From: an uncultured Acetatifactor sp.
GTDB lineage: Bacteria; Bacillota; Clostridia; Lachnospirales; Lachnospiraceae
Assembly: GCA_948896875.1 (NCBI GenBank)
Contig: CAQUWW010000130.1
Coordinates: 1 to 8,463, forward strand
Length of the DNA: 8,463 nt
Reading direction: 5' to 3'
The notes beneath the pieces were generated by a model that was not told the DNA's origin, searched no databases, and saw nothing but the letters and a program-made list of their open reading frames with translations. The position numbers and the translations under genes were made by a program. Of this stretch, positions 1 through 7,674 are shown piece after piece; within the stretch, counting starts at the first letter, position 1; each line of letters begins with the position of its first letter.

Positions 1-51
1 AATCAAGGGGATGTTTTGACCACTTATTTCCGAAAGTAAATTGACACTACC
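1..51. mobile_element. Probable insertion sequence end (left), inverted copy of right end
   Basis: These 51 bases are the exact reverse complement of 8410-8460; identity stops at position 52. The element itself would lie to the left, outside the window. The inner border reads TTGACACTACC. A related copy, TTGACCACTT, starts at 16, 25 bases before TTGACACTAC at 41. Repeated subsequences in the ends and a TG..CA border are known for the IS21 family, so IS21-like is my best guess, but no transposase is visible here. TTGACA at 41-46 is also a consensus -35 box pointing into the window. Confidence 0.6.
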
Positions 52-152
52 GATAAAAGAGGTTTATTTCTCCTCCAAAATGGACTATACTATAAGAAGA
101 AACAGATAAACTTAATATGGATATTGCAAAAAGGAATTTGAATGGATGCCCC

Positions 153-168
153 GGTCAGTATCCTGACC
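153..168 (+). other. Small hairpin in leader of the dehydrogenase gene
   Basis: GGTCAG (153-158) and CTGACC (163-168) form a 6-bp stem with a TATC loop, 31 bases before the start codon of the dehydrogenase gene. It is flanked by C-rich runs. A possible -10 box, TATACT (86-91), lies upstream, but no convincing -35 partner is seen. Whether the hairpin affects translation or mRNA stability cannot be told from the sequence. Confidence 0.3.
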
Positions 169-199
169 AGTCCCCCGGCATTCGGAAACGAGGTAGAAA

Positions 200-1192
200 A
201 TGAAGATACTTTTTTATGACACCAAAAACTACGACAGAGAAAGCTTTGAAGCCTGTCTGCAGAACTTTCCGGAAATTACCATCGAATACACGAAGTCCGA
301 TCTGGACCCGCGAACCGCCGCTCTGGCAGAAGGCTTTGACGCCGTGTGCGCCTTTGTCAGCTCCGATGTGGGCACACAGACCCTGGAAATCCTGCATGCC
401 AAAGGCATCCGTCTGGTGCTGATGCGCTGTGCCGGATTTAATAATGTGGACCTGGAAACTACCGGAAAATATGGTATCCGCGTCATGCGAGTCCCCGGTT
501 ACTCGCCGGAGGCCGTGGCGGAGCATGCCATGGCCCTTGCTCTGGCCAGCAACCGCCGTCTGTACAAGGCTTACAATAAAGTGCGGGAAAATGATTTCAG
601 CTTAAGCGGCTTGATGGGCTTCAACTTCTATCAGAAGACCGCCGGCATCATCGGCACCGGTAAAATCGGGGCCGCCATGTGCCGCATCTGCAGGGGCTTC
701 GGCATGAAGGTTATCGCCTACGATGTGTATGAAAACCAGTCTCTGAAGGATTTCGTGGAATATGTGTCTCTGGATCAGCTGCTTTCCGACAGCGATGTCA
801 TTTCTCTCCACTGCCCGCTGATGGATTCCACTTACCACATAATCAACATCGACACCATTCGGAAAATGAAGGACGGTGTCATCCTGGTCAACACTTCCCG
901 GGGAGCACTGGTGAAAACCGACGACCTCATCGAGGGCATCCGGATGCATAAATTCGCAGGAGTAGGGCTGGACGTGTACGAGGAAGAGACCAACAATGTG
1001 TTCGAAGACCGGTCCGATGAGATACTGGAGCACTCTACCACAGCCCGGCTTCTTTCCTTCCCCAATGTGATGATCACATCCCATCAGGGCTTCTTCACCA
1101 GAGAAGCGCTGGAGGCCATCGCCACCACTACTCTGCAGAATGCTGTGGATTTCCTGGCCGGGAAGGAAAGCCCCAACGATGTCATACCATAA
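200..1192 (+). CDS. D-2-hydroxyacid dehydrogenase, D-lactate dehydrogenase-like
   Basis: This 330-residue cytoplasmic enzyme belongs to the NAD-dependent D-isomer-specific 2-hydroxyacid dehydrogenases. The closest fit is fermentative D-lactate dehydrogenase (pyruvate + NADH to D-lactate). The nucleotide-binding loop GTGKIG is at 152-157, and D175 ends the next strand (VIAYD), as expected for NAD rather than NADP. The catalytic set is R234 (NTSRGALV), E263 (DVYEEE) and H295 (SHQGFF), with spacing matching lactobacillar D-LDH. Length is normal and the protein looks intact. GAGGT at 190-194 lies 5 bases before ATG at 200. It is the only forward-strand gene and converges on the response regulator. 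Its promoter is unclear; the TTGACA of the left insertion-sequence end lies upstream. Other 2-ketoacids as substrate cannot be excluded. Confidence 0.9.
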   Translation: MKILFYDTKNYDRESFEACLQNFPEITIEYTKSDLDPRTAALAEGFDAVCAFVSSDVGTQTLEILHAKGIRLVLMRCAGFNNVDLETTGKYGIRVMRVPGYSPEAVAEHAMALALASNRRLYKAYNKVRENDFSLSGLMGFNFYQKTAGIIGTGKIGAAMCRICRGFGMKVIAYDVYENQSLKDFVEYVSLDQLLSDSDVISLHCPLMDSTYHIINIDTIRKMKDGVILVNTSRGALVKTDDLIEGIRMHKFAGVGLDVYEEETNNVFEDRSDEILEHSTTARLLSFPNVMITSHQGFFTREALEAIATTTLQNAVDFLAGKESPNDVIP

Positions 1193-1253
1193 AAAGACGT
1201 CTTCTCCACGCTTCCTGCGGATTATGCGGGCATGGGCAGCAGGCTCCGCACAA

Positions 1254-1267
1254 ATTGTCATGAATAA
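1254..1267 (-). repeat. 14-base motif TTATTCATGACAAT, copy 1
   Basis: On the minus strand TTATTCATGACAAT begins 4 bases after the hairpin 1309-1272. The identical 14-mer occurs at 7952-7939, placed the same way after the rhaM terminator stem. Both copies are followed downstream on the minus strand by GAAGCGTGGA (1214-1205 and 7927-7918), after a spacer of 39 or 11 bases. Function unknown. Confidence 0.5.
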
Positions 1268-1271
1268 CCGC

Positions 1272-1309
1272 TTCCGGGGAGACATTGTTTTAACAGTGCC
1301 TCCCCGGAA
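1272..1309. terminator. Long hairpin between convergent genes, candidate bidirectional terminator
   Basis: TTCCGGGGAG (1272-1281) pairs with CTCCCCGGAA (1300-1309). One A-C mismatch follows, then CATTGTT (1283-1289) pairs with AACAGTG (1292-1298), with one G-T wobble, giving about 17 pairs in total. It lies 79 bases past the dehydrogenase stop and 14 bases past the response regulator stop. Neither strand has a T-tract immediately after the stem, so it is not a textbook intrinsic terminator. It could block 3' exonucleases or act together with another factor. Confidence 0.5.
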
Positions 1310-1323
1310 AAACGCATATGCAA

Positions 1324-2055
1324 TCACATATTTTTCATTCGATACTCTTTCGGTGTCATGCCAAAGCGGTCTTTAAACAATTTCGTGAAGTGCTGCTTTT
1401 TCTGATATCCCACTGCCTCCACCACCTCCTGCACTTTCTTGTTGGTCTGCACAAGCAGCTCTGCCGCTTTCTGCATCTTCACCTCTGTAATGTAGCCTGA
1501 CAGATTTGTCCCCGCTGTCTCTTTGAAGATTTTGGAAAGGTATACGGGATGCAGATTAACCAATGCCCCCAGAGTATCCAGTGACAGATCCTTGTCATAA
1601 TTTTCACTGATATAACTCTTCACATAGGAAATCATTGTGGCCTTATCCCCTGTTATGGCTTTCTGCTTGCTTTCCGTCTTACTGGCAAGGTCACGGTGCA
1701 GAATCCGGTCCAGCGTCCTCTCCAGATCTTCTTTCAGCACAGGCTTCACCAGATACTCGGATACACCGTATCGAATGGCCTGTTTCGCATACTCGAAATC
1801 ATTGTATCCGGACATTATGATAACCTTTGTATCCAGTTCCAGTTCTTCTATGATGCGCGACAAATCCAGTCCTGTCACTTTGGGCATTTTGATATCCGTA
1901 ATCAGCAGCTCCGGCCGGTGTCTGACAAGCAGATCTCTGGCCAGGGAGCCTCCACCCGCTGTCATCGCCTTATCGAAACCGTAGCTTCCCCAGTCTACCA
2001 GCCGCTTTACATATTCCACCATATAGTTCTCATCATCAGCAATCAATACTGTCAT
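1324..2055 (-). CDS. Response regulator, YesN/AraC type
   Basis: This 243-residue cytoplasmic transcription regulator is the partner of the kinase encoded just upstream. The receiver domain (about 1-120) has acidic residues D7/D8, phospho-acceptor D54 (LITDIKMP), S82 (IIMSG) and K104 (VKP). A short linker leads to an AraC-type DNA-binding domain (about 143-243) with two helix-turn-helix units, the second containing VGYQKKQHFTKLFK and ending in GMTPKEYR. It is compact; many YesN proteins are longer through extra linker sequence. The longer reading frame reaching to 2109 is rejected, because ATG at 2055 overlaps the kinase stop as ATGA and has the GA-rich ribosome site GGAGGAGAGGG upstream. Such regulators usually activate the adjacent sugar ABC operon; the target here is inferred. 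Confidence 0.92.
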   Translation of the reverse strand: MTVLIADDENYMVEYVKRLVDWGSYGFDKAMTAGGGSLARDLLVRHRPELLITDIKMPKVTGLDLSRIIEELELDTKVIIMSGYNDFEYAKQAIRYGVSEYLVKPVLKEDLERTLDRILHRDLASKTESKQKAITGDKATMISYVKSYISENYDKDLSLDTLGALVNLHPVYLSKIFKETAGTNLSGYITEVKMQKAAELLVQTNKKVQEVVEAVGYQKKQHFTKLFKDRFGMTPKEYRMKNM

Positions 2056-3728
2056 TTTCGGCCCTCTCCTCCGGGCATAATCTGAAAAGAAACCAGCAGA
2101 CCTCCCCAAACACTCCTTTTAAACAGGAGTCCTGCCGCCTCACCATAGTAGTTTATCAGCCGCTGGTGTACATTCCAGAGTCCTACGCTCTCGTTCTCAT
2201 CGCGTTCCTTTTTCCGGATATGCCGCGCCAACCGCTCCATATCCTTTTCTTCCATTCCCTCTCCGTCATCCGATATCTCGAATTGTATCACACCATCAGG
2301 CAGCGAAAAGGCCCGGATAAATATCCGTTTTGCGTTCTCTCTGCCTTCAATCCCATGTTCTACCGCATTTTCAATAATCGGCTGCAGAACCAGCGGAAGC
2401 ATCTTCAATTCATGAAATTCTTCCGGAATGGTGATACTGTATACAATACTTTTCCGCATAGACATAATGGTCAGGTAAGCTTCCGCATAAGCTATCTCCT
2501 GTCCCACGGTTCCCATGACTATGGTTCTGGTGCAATACCTGTAATATTTTGACAGATGCACTGCCATCCGTGTCACCGCACCCGGGTTGTCCGCCACGGT
2601 TACGATATAAGAGAGACTGTTGTAGAGAAAATGAGGATTGATCTGGAGTTGAAGCTGTCTCAGCTCTGCCTGGCTGCGAAGCTGCTGTTCTTTCAGCGTG
2701 GTTTGAATCAAATCCCTGATCTTCTCCACCATAGTATTGAACTGTTGAAATACATAGGCAAACTCATTGTGCGGCAACGTCACCAGCCGGGCTGACAAAT
2801 CTCCCTCCTCCACCTGATGCAGTTTCTCCGTAATGATCCGAAGCTGCAGAAGAATGTTCTTGTAGTAAAGGATCAGCAGCAAAAGCCCCACTGTCAGAAG
2901 CAGAAAGAGAACTCCCAGGGTAATCACTGTAACATACCGAACCGGACTCAGCATCTCCCGCATGGGATAATAGCCCACCAGCTGCAGGCCGCTCTTCGTC
3001 GTCTCGGACATTAACATCTGATACCGCTCTCTTCCCACAGACAGTTCATAGGCGCCCCCCCGGGCTTCTTCCTGAATTTCGTTCAGAATCGCCGCCTCCC
3101 TGTCATTGACAGAAAACACGCTCCTTCCGTCCGGAAGCATCAGGAAACTCCCCCCATTCTCCACATCCAGAGCCATATTTTTAATCTTATACAGGAAATC
3201 CCGCTCCATCCGTATAATCAGATAGGGCTCGTCATCCCGAAGATTCCAGCCAGTTCGATACTTCCGTGAAAAGTAGATCTCTCTGTCATATTCAAACCAC
3301 GCATTGTCCTCCGCCTGCTCCAGAACTTCCTCTTTGACGCTGAGCACAGTGGATGTGGACAGAACCCGGCCGGAACCGGGCCAATATAAAATGAATTCCG
3401 CCATGCCCACATTGGTCTTCTGCCGTGTGTTCAGATATTCCTTCAGCTCCCGGACCCCCATCACATAACGATAGGCATCATACTTCTCTGTCATAGTCAT
3501 CTGCATATTCCGCAGATTTCCGCTGTTCAGGATTCCGTCTGCCTCAATCTCTATCTCCCGGATCTTCTGGTCCAGCAACACATCGGAATAATCCATCTGC
3601 ATCTTCGCCACGCTCATCAGAGCTTCTCTCAGACTTGTGGTACTGTAGCGATACAGGACAATAAATCCTGCTAAAACCATTACCAGATAGATAACGAAAA
3701 TCATGTAGATAGAGGTTATTTTCTTCAT
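2052..3728 (-). CDS. Sensor histidine kinase, YesM type
   Basis: This 558-residue membrane kinase most likely senses an extracellular carbohydrate or the loaded binding protein. One membrane segment (about 7-27) and a second (about 265-288) enclose an extracytoplasmic sensor region of about 235 residues. A HAMP linker follows (about 289-341), then a short coiled region, then the His_kinase core with the phospho-accepting H366 in INPHFLYNSL. The ATPase part shows the N box PIIENAVEHG (450-459), the G1 box DDGEGM (487-492) and a second glycine motif SVGLWNVHQRL (514-524). All key residues are present. GGAG (3740-3737) sits 8 bases before ATG at 3728. It is co-transcribed with the response regulator through an ATGA overlap. 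An extended -10 promoter upstream suggests that this pair can be expressed independently of the transporter. Confidence 0.93.
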   Translation of the reverse strand: MKKITSIYMIFVIYLVMVLAGFIVLYRYSTTSLREALMSVAKMQMDYSDVLLDQKIREIEIEADGILNSGNLRNMQMTMTEKYDAYRYVMGVRELKEYLNTRQKTNVGMAEFILYWPGSGRVLSTSTVLSVKEEVLEQAEDNAWFEYDREIYFSRKYRTGWNLRDDEPYLIIRMERDFLYKIKNMALDVENGGSFLMLPDGRSVFSVNDREAAILNEIQEEARGGAYELSVGRERYQMLMSETTKSGLQLVGYYPMREMLSPVRYVTVITLGVLFLLLTVGLLLLILYYKNILLQLRIITEKLHQVEEGDLSARLVTLPHNEFAYVFQQFNTMVEKIRDLIQTTLKEQQLRSQAELRQLQLQINPHFLYNSLSYIVTVADNPGAVTRMAVHLSKYYRYCTRTIVMGTVGQEIAYAEAYLTIMSMRKSIVYSITIPEEFHELKMLPLVLQPIIENAVEHGIEGRENAKRIFIRAFSLPDGVIQFEISDDGEGMEEKDMERLARHIRKKERDENESVGLWNVHQRLINYYGEAAGLLFKRSVWGGLLVSFQIMPGGEGRK

Positions 3729-3758
3729 ACCATGGGCTCCATTCGTTAAACTGGGGAC

Positions 3759-3767
3759 ATTATATCA
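3759..3767 (-). promoter_or_regulatory. Extended -10 promoter for the kinase-regulator operon
   Basis: The minus strand reads TGATATAAT (3767-3759), a perfect extended -10 element, 30 bases before the kinase start codon. The hexamer at -35 spacing (TCCGAA, 3787-3782) is poor, which is typical of extended -10 promoters. Constitutive low expression of the sensor pair would be consistent. Confidence 0.6.
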
Positions 3768-3828
3768 TATTTTCAACAAAATTCGGACGGAAATCAGAAA
3801 GATCTCTTATTTTCCGGGAACGGGAACG

Positions 3829-3850
3829 GGCTGTGCCATCTGACACAGCC
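3829..3850 (-). other. 3' hairpin after the binding-protein gene
   Basis: In minus-strand RNA, GGCTGTGTC (3850-3842) pairs with GGCACAGCC (3837-3829): nine pairs including one G-T wobble, closed by an AGAT loop, 31 bases past the binding-protein stop. The plus-strand version has a mismatch instead of the wobble, which favours a minus-strand role. No T-tract follows on the minus strand; instead there is a CGGGAA/CGGGAA repeat. It is either a weak terminator or an mRNA-stabilising structure separating the transporter from the kinase operon. Confidence 0.4.
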
Positions 3851-3881
3851 TGTTTTTCCTGAAAGTGTCTGCTAATTCACT

Positions 3882-5536
3882 TTACTGTTTCACACTCTTA
3901 TACCATTCATTGACTTCTTTCGTGATGTCGTCACCACCCTGGGCCTTCCAGTCTTCCACAAACTTGTCAAAGGCATCTATAGATTCTTTTCCATAAATGA
4001 TATTTGTATAAACCTGTTTCTCCATGGTCTGAAGCTGCTCCCAGTTCTTCTGCATTGTCGCCGTAGGCGCACTGTTGAATACATTGGAAAGCTGTTCTTC
4101 CTGATGCTGACCTGCAATCACATACCCTTCCGCAGTGTCCGGTGCCGTCTGGAAAGCTGCCGCCGCACGAATCTCAGAACCATCTTCCGGCTCTTTGCCT
4201 GAGGATACGCTGACATAAGCGTCTGTGGTGTTGAGCGTAGGTGAATTCTTCATAACCGTACTCTTGCCAGGCATAAAAGGATCCGTCACAGGAGGATCAA
4301 ACAGCTCGCTGCTGAATACCACCTCGTCATTTACAATATCATAATCCTGCAGATAGCCATACTGGAAATCTCCGGTTCCGAAAGCCGCGTCATACAGCCA
4401 GTCAAGATACACGAAGAAAGCTTCCATATTGTTGAAATCCTTATTGAACATCAGCCAGCCATCGTTCACCTCAGCCGCCTGGTAGGTAGGATCTCCATTG
4501 TCCTGGCGAAGTGTGGGATATGCTCTGATTACCGCATTGGGATCCACTGTGGTCACGTCACGTACAGAATCGATAGCCCAGGGACGTCCGATGAAAATGC
4601 CTGCCCTGCCTTCTGTAAACTGTCCCATGGCATCCCATGCACCGGTAGCCGCCGCTTCCTGGAAAATCCACTTGTTGGCATGCCACTCGGCCATTTTCTC
4701 CAGAGCCTTTTTATTTCCCTCATGGATGGAACCGTATGACAATTCTCCGTTCTCATCTTCCTGCCAGCTTCCGGGATAATGTGTTCCGCTATAGGCTGAG
4801 AAGATAGTTACAGGATCCGCTACCCATCCGGTATTGTAGAGATCATTTCCTGAATAGGCAAATCCATAGGTATCCTGCTTGCCGTTGCCGTCCGGATCAT
4901 CCTCGGTAAAGGCTTTGATTACCTTCTCGAACTCCTCGATATTGGTAGGCGCCTGAAGTCCCAGGTTATCCAGCCAATCCTGGCGGATGATCATGACCTG
5001 GCCTTCTGTCAAATGAGGGGAACAGGCGATACCATAGATTTGCCGTCCTTTGTCACCGGATAATAAGTGGAGGGATACTGGTCATAAACCTCTTTCAGGC
5101 GTGCCGGCATATATTTCTCAATATCTTCATTCAGCTCTTTTACACGCCCGGACTCAATCATGTCCGCAATCATCTGTGTGCCATATACCGGGAATACATC
5201 CGGCAGCTCCTCAGAACCTGTCAGAGCCAGGCGCAGCTTTGTGTCATAGTTACCTGCATCGCCGCCCAGCAGAGTGGTCTCCATCTTAATGCCCAGTTTT
5301 TCCTCTGCCATCTGTGTCATGGGATTCTTGTTGATATCCTCGCCATCCCCATAACGTCCCGTGTTCTCATCCAGCTGCTTTGCAATGTGAATGGTCAGTA
5401 CCGGGTCATACTTTCCGTCTGCGTTTCTCGTTGCTGCTGCGGTACTTCCGCCGCCTCCGCTCTTTCCACAGCCGCTCAGCACCATGGCTGATGCCACTGC
5501 AACCAGAGCCAATGCCTTTACTTGCCTCATTCTCAT
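3882..5536 (-). pseudogene. Frameshifted LplA-type sugar-binding lipoprotein
   Basis: This is the extracellular solute-binding component of a carbohydrate ABC transporter (LplA/YtcQ-like), 551 residues if the frame is restored. Start ATG at 5536 follows GGAGGAGG by 7 bases; a frame reaching back to 5569 lacks such a site. A lipoprotein signal peptide ends in LSGC with C23, followed by a Ser/Gly-rich tether. The first frame runs through KDGK (residue 166) and then stops at SMVSPVPLI. The frame shifted by one base continues without a break as YGIACSPHLTEGQVMIIR and carries the rest of the fold, including the calcium-site-like DPDGNGKQD segment (about 214-222). Adding one A to the AAA run at 5041-5039 gives K-I-Y-G, joining the two halves exactly. 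The downstream half has only a TTG with no ribosome site, so re-initiation is unlikely. Real mutation or sequencing error cannot be separated here. Confidence 0.88.
5039..5041 (-). other. Frameshift site, one A missing from a short A-run
   Basis: The minus strand reads GGC AAA TCT ATG in the first frame. GGC AAA ATC TAT GGT, with one more A, restores the family-like reading D-G-K-I-Y-G and joins both halves. No slippery heptamer of the X XXY YYZ type is present, so programmed frameshifting is not supported. Confidence 0.8.
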
Positions 5537-5639
5537 TTCTATTCCTCCTCCAAACTTCTTTATTCTCATCAGCGTCTAAGGCTGGTGATTCTCTTTCTTC
5601 AAATCATGCATCCTGTAACCATGCTGCGGTTCCCTGCGC

Positions 5640-6509
5640 CTATTCCTTCACGGCACCCACAACCATTCCTTTTACGAAGTATTTCTGCAGGAATGGATAT
5701 ACCAGCAGGATGGGCAATGCTCCGATAAATACCTGTGCGGCCTTGATAGTACGCTCCGACATGGCTGCGGCGGAAGTAGGATCCAAAGCCAGATCCTGCT
5801 GATTTCCCTGCACCACGATTACCTGCAGGAAAGAGGCCAGCGGATAGTTCTTCGTGTCGGACATATACAGGATTCCGGTAAACCATTCATTCCAGTTTCC
5901 CACCATGATGAACAGGGCCACCGTTGCCAGTCCCGCCTTTGACAGCGGCAGGAAAATCTTCCACAACACCTTGAAAAAGCTGGCTCCGTCTATGAGTGCC
6001 GCTTCCTCCAACGCCTTTGGAATCGACCTGAAAAAGTTCATAATCAGAATCAGATTATAACAGCTGAACGCACCCGGAATGATATAGACAAGGAAATTGT
6101 TCTTCAATCCCAGCGTGGTATTTACGATATAGGACGGAATCAATCCGCCTCCGAACAGCATGGTGAATACGAAGAACCACATCAGCGGGGTTCTGCCTCT
6201 GAAGTCCTTGGACAAGGCATATCCCGCAGTGGTAATCACCGCCATGCTTAAACCTGTTCCCAGAACGGTACGAAGCACCGCAATCCCCATGGAACGGATA
6301 AAGTTATTATTGTGAAACGTCTTCTCGTATGCCATCATAGTGAAGTCCACCGGCCAGAAAGTAACAACGCCACTGTTGGCAGCGCTTTTGCCGCTCAGAG
6401 AAATGGCAAGCAGATTCAGCAGCGGAAGCACACACAAAAGTGCGACTGCCACCAGAAACACAGTATTGCATATGATAAATATTTTCCGACTTACAGATGT
6501 TCGCCGCAT
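5640..6509 (-). CDS. Carbohydrate ABC transporter permease, LplC/AraQ/YtcP type
   Basis: This 289-residue inner-membrane protein is one half of the transport channel, pairing with the LplB-like permease. About six membrane segments are seen, the first at about 10-37. The cytoplasmic EAA loop that docks on the ATPase reads LEEAALIDGASFFKVLWKIF, then LP (167-189). NWNEWF (205-210) and the C-terminal FVKGMVVGAVK tail are typical of this subfamily. The reading frame extends back to 6623 through a hairpin region, but ATG at 6509 is chosen because AGGAGG (6522-6517) lies 7 bases upstream and the length then matches the family. It is second in the operon, 153 bases after the first permease and 103 bases before the lipoprotein. 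No ATPase gene is nearby; an MsmX-like protein in trans is expected. Confidence 0.93.
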   Translation of the reverse strand: MRRTSVSRKIFIICNTVFLVAVALLCVLPLLNLLAISLSGKSAANSGVVTFWPVDFTMMAYEKTFHNNNFIRSMGIAVLRTVLGTGLSMAVITTAGYALSKDFRGRTPLMWFFVFTMLFGGGLIPSYIVNTTLGLKNNFLVYIIPGAFSCYNLILIMNFFRSIPKALEEAALIDGASFFKVLWKIFLPLSKAGLATVALFIMVGNWNEWFTGILYMSDTKNYPLASFLQVIVVQGNQQDLALDPTSAAAMSERTIKAAQVFIGALPILLVYPFLQKYFVKGMVVGAVKE

Positions 6510-6524
6510 TGTTTTTCCTCCTAT

Positions 6525-6651
6525 TCCAGTTCCGTAAGTGCCCTCCAGTACCCTTGCCCCTGAGATAAATTCCCGGCCGCGTAGAGATGCGTCCGTAAAT
6601 TTATCTGGGTACTGTTCGGGCACTTACTGATTTTAGTTCCGTCCAGTTCCG
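6525..6651. repeat. Composite inverted repeat between permease genes, flanked by direct repeats
   Basis: Three pairs of arms nest: GTAAGTGCCC 6534-6543 with 6618-6627; CAGTACCC 6546-6553 with 6607-6614; AGATAAATT 6563-6571 with 6598-6606. That is 27 perfect pairs, broken by a 2/3-base internal loop and a 9-base one-sided bulge (6554-6562), with a 26-base apical loop. TCCAGTTCCG occurs directly at 6525-6534 and 6642-6651, and AGTTCCG once more at 6635-6641. The structure fills the whole gap between the two permease genes. It could be a MITE-like palindrome or an mRNA structure adjusting expression of the downstream genes. Confidence 0.75.
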
Positions 6652-6662
6652 CAAATACACCA

Positions 6663-7601
6663 TCAAAAGATTCTGTAGCCTGCCACGTTATAGGCAATTT
6701 TGTAGGAAATGGCTGTCAGCGCCAACCCGATACCTGATTTGAACAAGCCCACTGCCGTACCGAAGCTGTACTGACCGTTCACAAGAGACTGGCGGTAGAC
6801 ATAAGTATCAATGATATCACCGGTGCTGTAAGTCAGCGGGGAATACAAGTTGAATATCTGATCAAATCCGGCATTCAGCACATTGCCCAGACTCAAGGTT
6901 GCCATAACGATGATCATAGGCATGATTCCCGGCAATGTAATATGTAAGGTCTGCTGCCAGCGATTCGCACCGTCCATTTCCGCCGCTTCATACAGACTCT
7001 GGTCGATATTGGAAATCGCGGCGAGGTATACAATCATTCCAAAGCCAAAGCCTTTCCACAGATCAGAGATGACTACAATCTGCCGGAACATGCCGGCCTC
7101 TCCCAGAAAGAAAATGGGTTCTACACCAAATAGTTTCAAAAAGGAGTTCACAATTCCGTCCAGTCCCAGAATATCACGCAGCATACCGGCCACCGTAACC
7201 CAGGACAGGAAATGGGGCAGATAAACCAGAGTCTGAATTCCTTTCTTCAATCCTGCATTGCGTACCTCATTCAGCAACAGTGCCATAATGATGGGTACCA
7301 CCAATCCCAGGATAATTTTACTCACTGCAATGATTACCGTGTTGATAATTGCCTGATAAGATTCCTGGAATTCGAAAATCTGACGGAAATTGCTCCATCC
7401 CACAAACTCAGAACCCGTGATGCCCAGCCATGGCTTATAATTCTGAAATGCCATTATGAGGCCGCCCATGGGAATGTAACAGAAAATAATTGCCAGAACG
7501 AAGCTTGGCAGAATCAGCACATATAAGGGCCAGCTATGCTGAATCTCCTGTTTCCAGGTTCTTCGGACCACAATAGGTGTTATTTTCTTTTGTCTCTTCA
7601 T
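6663..7601 (-). CDS. Carbohydrate ABC transporter permease, LplB type
   Basis: This 312-residue inner-membrane protein is the first gene of the transporter operon. A basic cytoplasmic N-terminus (MKRQKK) precedes the first membrane helix (about 24-51, WPLYVLILPSF start), and about six helices follow. The EAA loop reads YEAAEMDGANRWQQTLHITL then P (204-224), the contact for the ATPase. FQNYKPWLG and the C-terminal ISYKIAYNVAGYRIF are hallmarks of the LplB subfamily, which works with LplC and LplA proteins in import of oligosaccharides. A GTG at 7613 is in frame, but it overlaps the GAGGTG ribosome site (7616-7611). ATG at 7601, 9 bases beyond that site, is therefore the better start. Key motifs are intact. 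The substrate cannot be read from the permease alone. Confidence 0.93.
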   Translation of the reverse strand: MKRQKKITPIVVRRTWKQEIQHSWPLYVLILPSFVLAIIFCYIPMGGLIMAFQNYKPWLGITGSEFVGWSNFRQIFEFQESYQAIINTVIIAVSKIILGLVVPIIMALLLNEVRNAGLKKGIQTLVYLPHFLSWVTVAGMLRDILGLDGIVNSFLKLFGVEPIFFLGEAGMFRQIVVISDLWKGFGFGMIVYLAAISNIDQSLYEAAEMDGANRWQQTLHITLPGIMPMIIVMATLSLGNVLNAGFDQIFNLYSPLTYSTGDIIDTYVYRQSLVNGQYSFGTAVGLFKSGIGLALTAISYKIAYNVAGYRIF

Positions 7602-7641
7602 GCTTCCAATCACCTCATTTTTATATTTTGTTTACAAAAAA

Positions 7642-7668
7642 ATTATACAGTATTCATTCTCTGGTCAA
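7642..7668 (-). promoter_or_regulatory. Promoter of the ABC transporter operon
   Basis: The minus strand has TATAAT (7647-7642), 40 bases before the chosen start codon, and TTGACC (7668-7663) upstream. The spacer is only 15 bases, shorter than the ideal 17. A short spacer often goes with dependence on an activator, which would fit the adjacent YesN-type regulator. Confidence 0.6.
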
Positions 7669-7674
7669 CTACAC

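Noticed and set aside
1193..1203. AAGACGTCTT palindrome as a terminator or operator
   Set aside because: Only ten bases long, with no T-tract and no promoter nearby; probably chance.
602..1327. Long minus-strand reading frame (241 codons) opposite the dehydrogenase
   Set aside because: It is a codon-bias shadow of a clearly functional gene, its product matches no family I recognise, and I identified no ribosome site for it.
1696..2085. Plus-strand reading frame opposite the response regulator
   Set aside because: Antisense shadow of the receiver domain; the composition is not protein-like.
3829..3850. Plus-strand intrinsic terminator (stem followed by TGTTTTT)
   Set aside because: No plus-strand gene lies upstream within 2.6 kb, and pairing is better on the minus strand.
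5010..5045. Programmed ribosomal frameshift in the binding-protein gene
   Set aside because: No slippery heptamer, and this transporter family is not known to use frameshifting; a simple one-base deletion explains it.
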